DNA from: Actinomycetota bacterium
GTDB lineage: Bacteria > Actinomycetota > Thermoleophilia > Gaiellales > Gaiellaceae
NCBI GenBank assembly: GCA_016870235.1
Contig: VGCB01000183.1
Location: 1-6,067, forward strand
Direction: 5' to 3'
Length of the DNA stretch: 6,067 nt
The notes beneath the pieces were generated by a model. That model searched no databases. It had not been told where the DNA came from and worked only from the letters and a program-made list of their open reading frames with translations. Each line of letters begins with the position of its first letter. The first letter of the stretch is position 1. The position numbers were made by a program, and so were the translations under genes. Positions 5,958-6,067 of the stretch are shown piece by piece.

Positions 5958-6067
5958 TTAATCGGCGTAGACGACGAGCGTCCGCGGGGGGAGCCCGAGC
6001 TGCCAGTTGAGGCTGACGCAGGCACAGAGGGTGAGGATGCGAGCGGCGACGCGAGCGAGCACACCCT
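5958..6067 (-). mobile_element. C-terminal fragment of an IS982-like transposase (runs off right edge)
   Basis: On the minus strand the frame from the window edge encodes 35 residues ending in TAA (5960-5958): GVLARVAARILTLCACVS followed by LNWQLGLPPRTLVVYAD. This resembles the C-terminal tail of actinobacterial IS982-type DDE transposases, which typically read GVLARVA-R-LALAA-IWHNW--G-P--RSL-AYDH. Here the usual IWHNW is VSLNW and the closing tyrosine-aspartate-histidine is YAD, so this copy is divergent or decayed. The start and the catalytic acids lie outside the window. No terminal inverted repeat could be identified because the other end is not visible. The transposase converges on the catabolic operon. 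Confidence 0.55.

Overview
The window comes from a very GC-rich genome with strong G/C bias at third codon positions, and GTG starts are common. This fits an actinobacterium. The codon texture would suit a soil lineage such as Thermoleophilia, but that placement is a guess from composition only.

Layout. Bases 1-420 (minus strand) hold the first 140 codons of an amidase-signature hydrolase that runs off the left edge. An 81-bp divergent spacer (421-501) carries a ribosome binding site for the amidase and a promoter-like element plus ribosome binding site for the rightward genes. Bases 502-5770 are a tightly packed plus-strand operon: a CitE/HpcH-type CoA-ester lyase, a class III (CaiB/BaiF) CoA-transferase, an isochorismatase-fold cysteine hydrolase of the N-carbamoylsarcosine amidase/maleamate amidase type, a zinc-containing medium-chain dehydrogenase, and a GMC-family flavin oxidoreductase. 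Neighbouring genes overlap by 8 and 4 bases or lie within about 25 bases of each other, so translational coupling is likely. A GC hairpin followed by TTTT (5799-5819) closes the operon. After about 140 bp of non-coding sequence with inverted repeats, the right edge holds the last 35 codons of a minus-strand transposase resembling the IS982 family.

Most notable observation. The CoA-transferase frame is broken by one in-frame TAG at codon 301 (2288-2290). The same frame then continues without any other stop for 105 codons of normal family C-terminus and ends in TGA directly against the next gene. Every complete operon gene ends in TGA, so this amber codon stands out. It is a recent nonsense mutation, a sequence error, or (less likely) a readthrough site.

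How the genes may work together. The set looks like a catabolic cassette. Hydrolases (the amidase and the cysteine hydrolase) would release an acid from an amide. The GMC enzyme and the dehydrogenase would carry out alcohol/aldehyde redox steps. The CoA-transferase would make an acyl-CoA, and the lyase would split a 3-hydroxyacyl-CoA such as a malyl- or citramalyl-CoA into acetyl-CoA (or a homologue) and a 2-oxoacid. The substrate cannot be read from the sequence.
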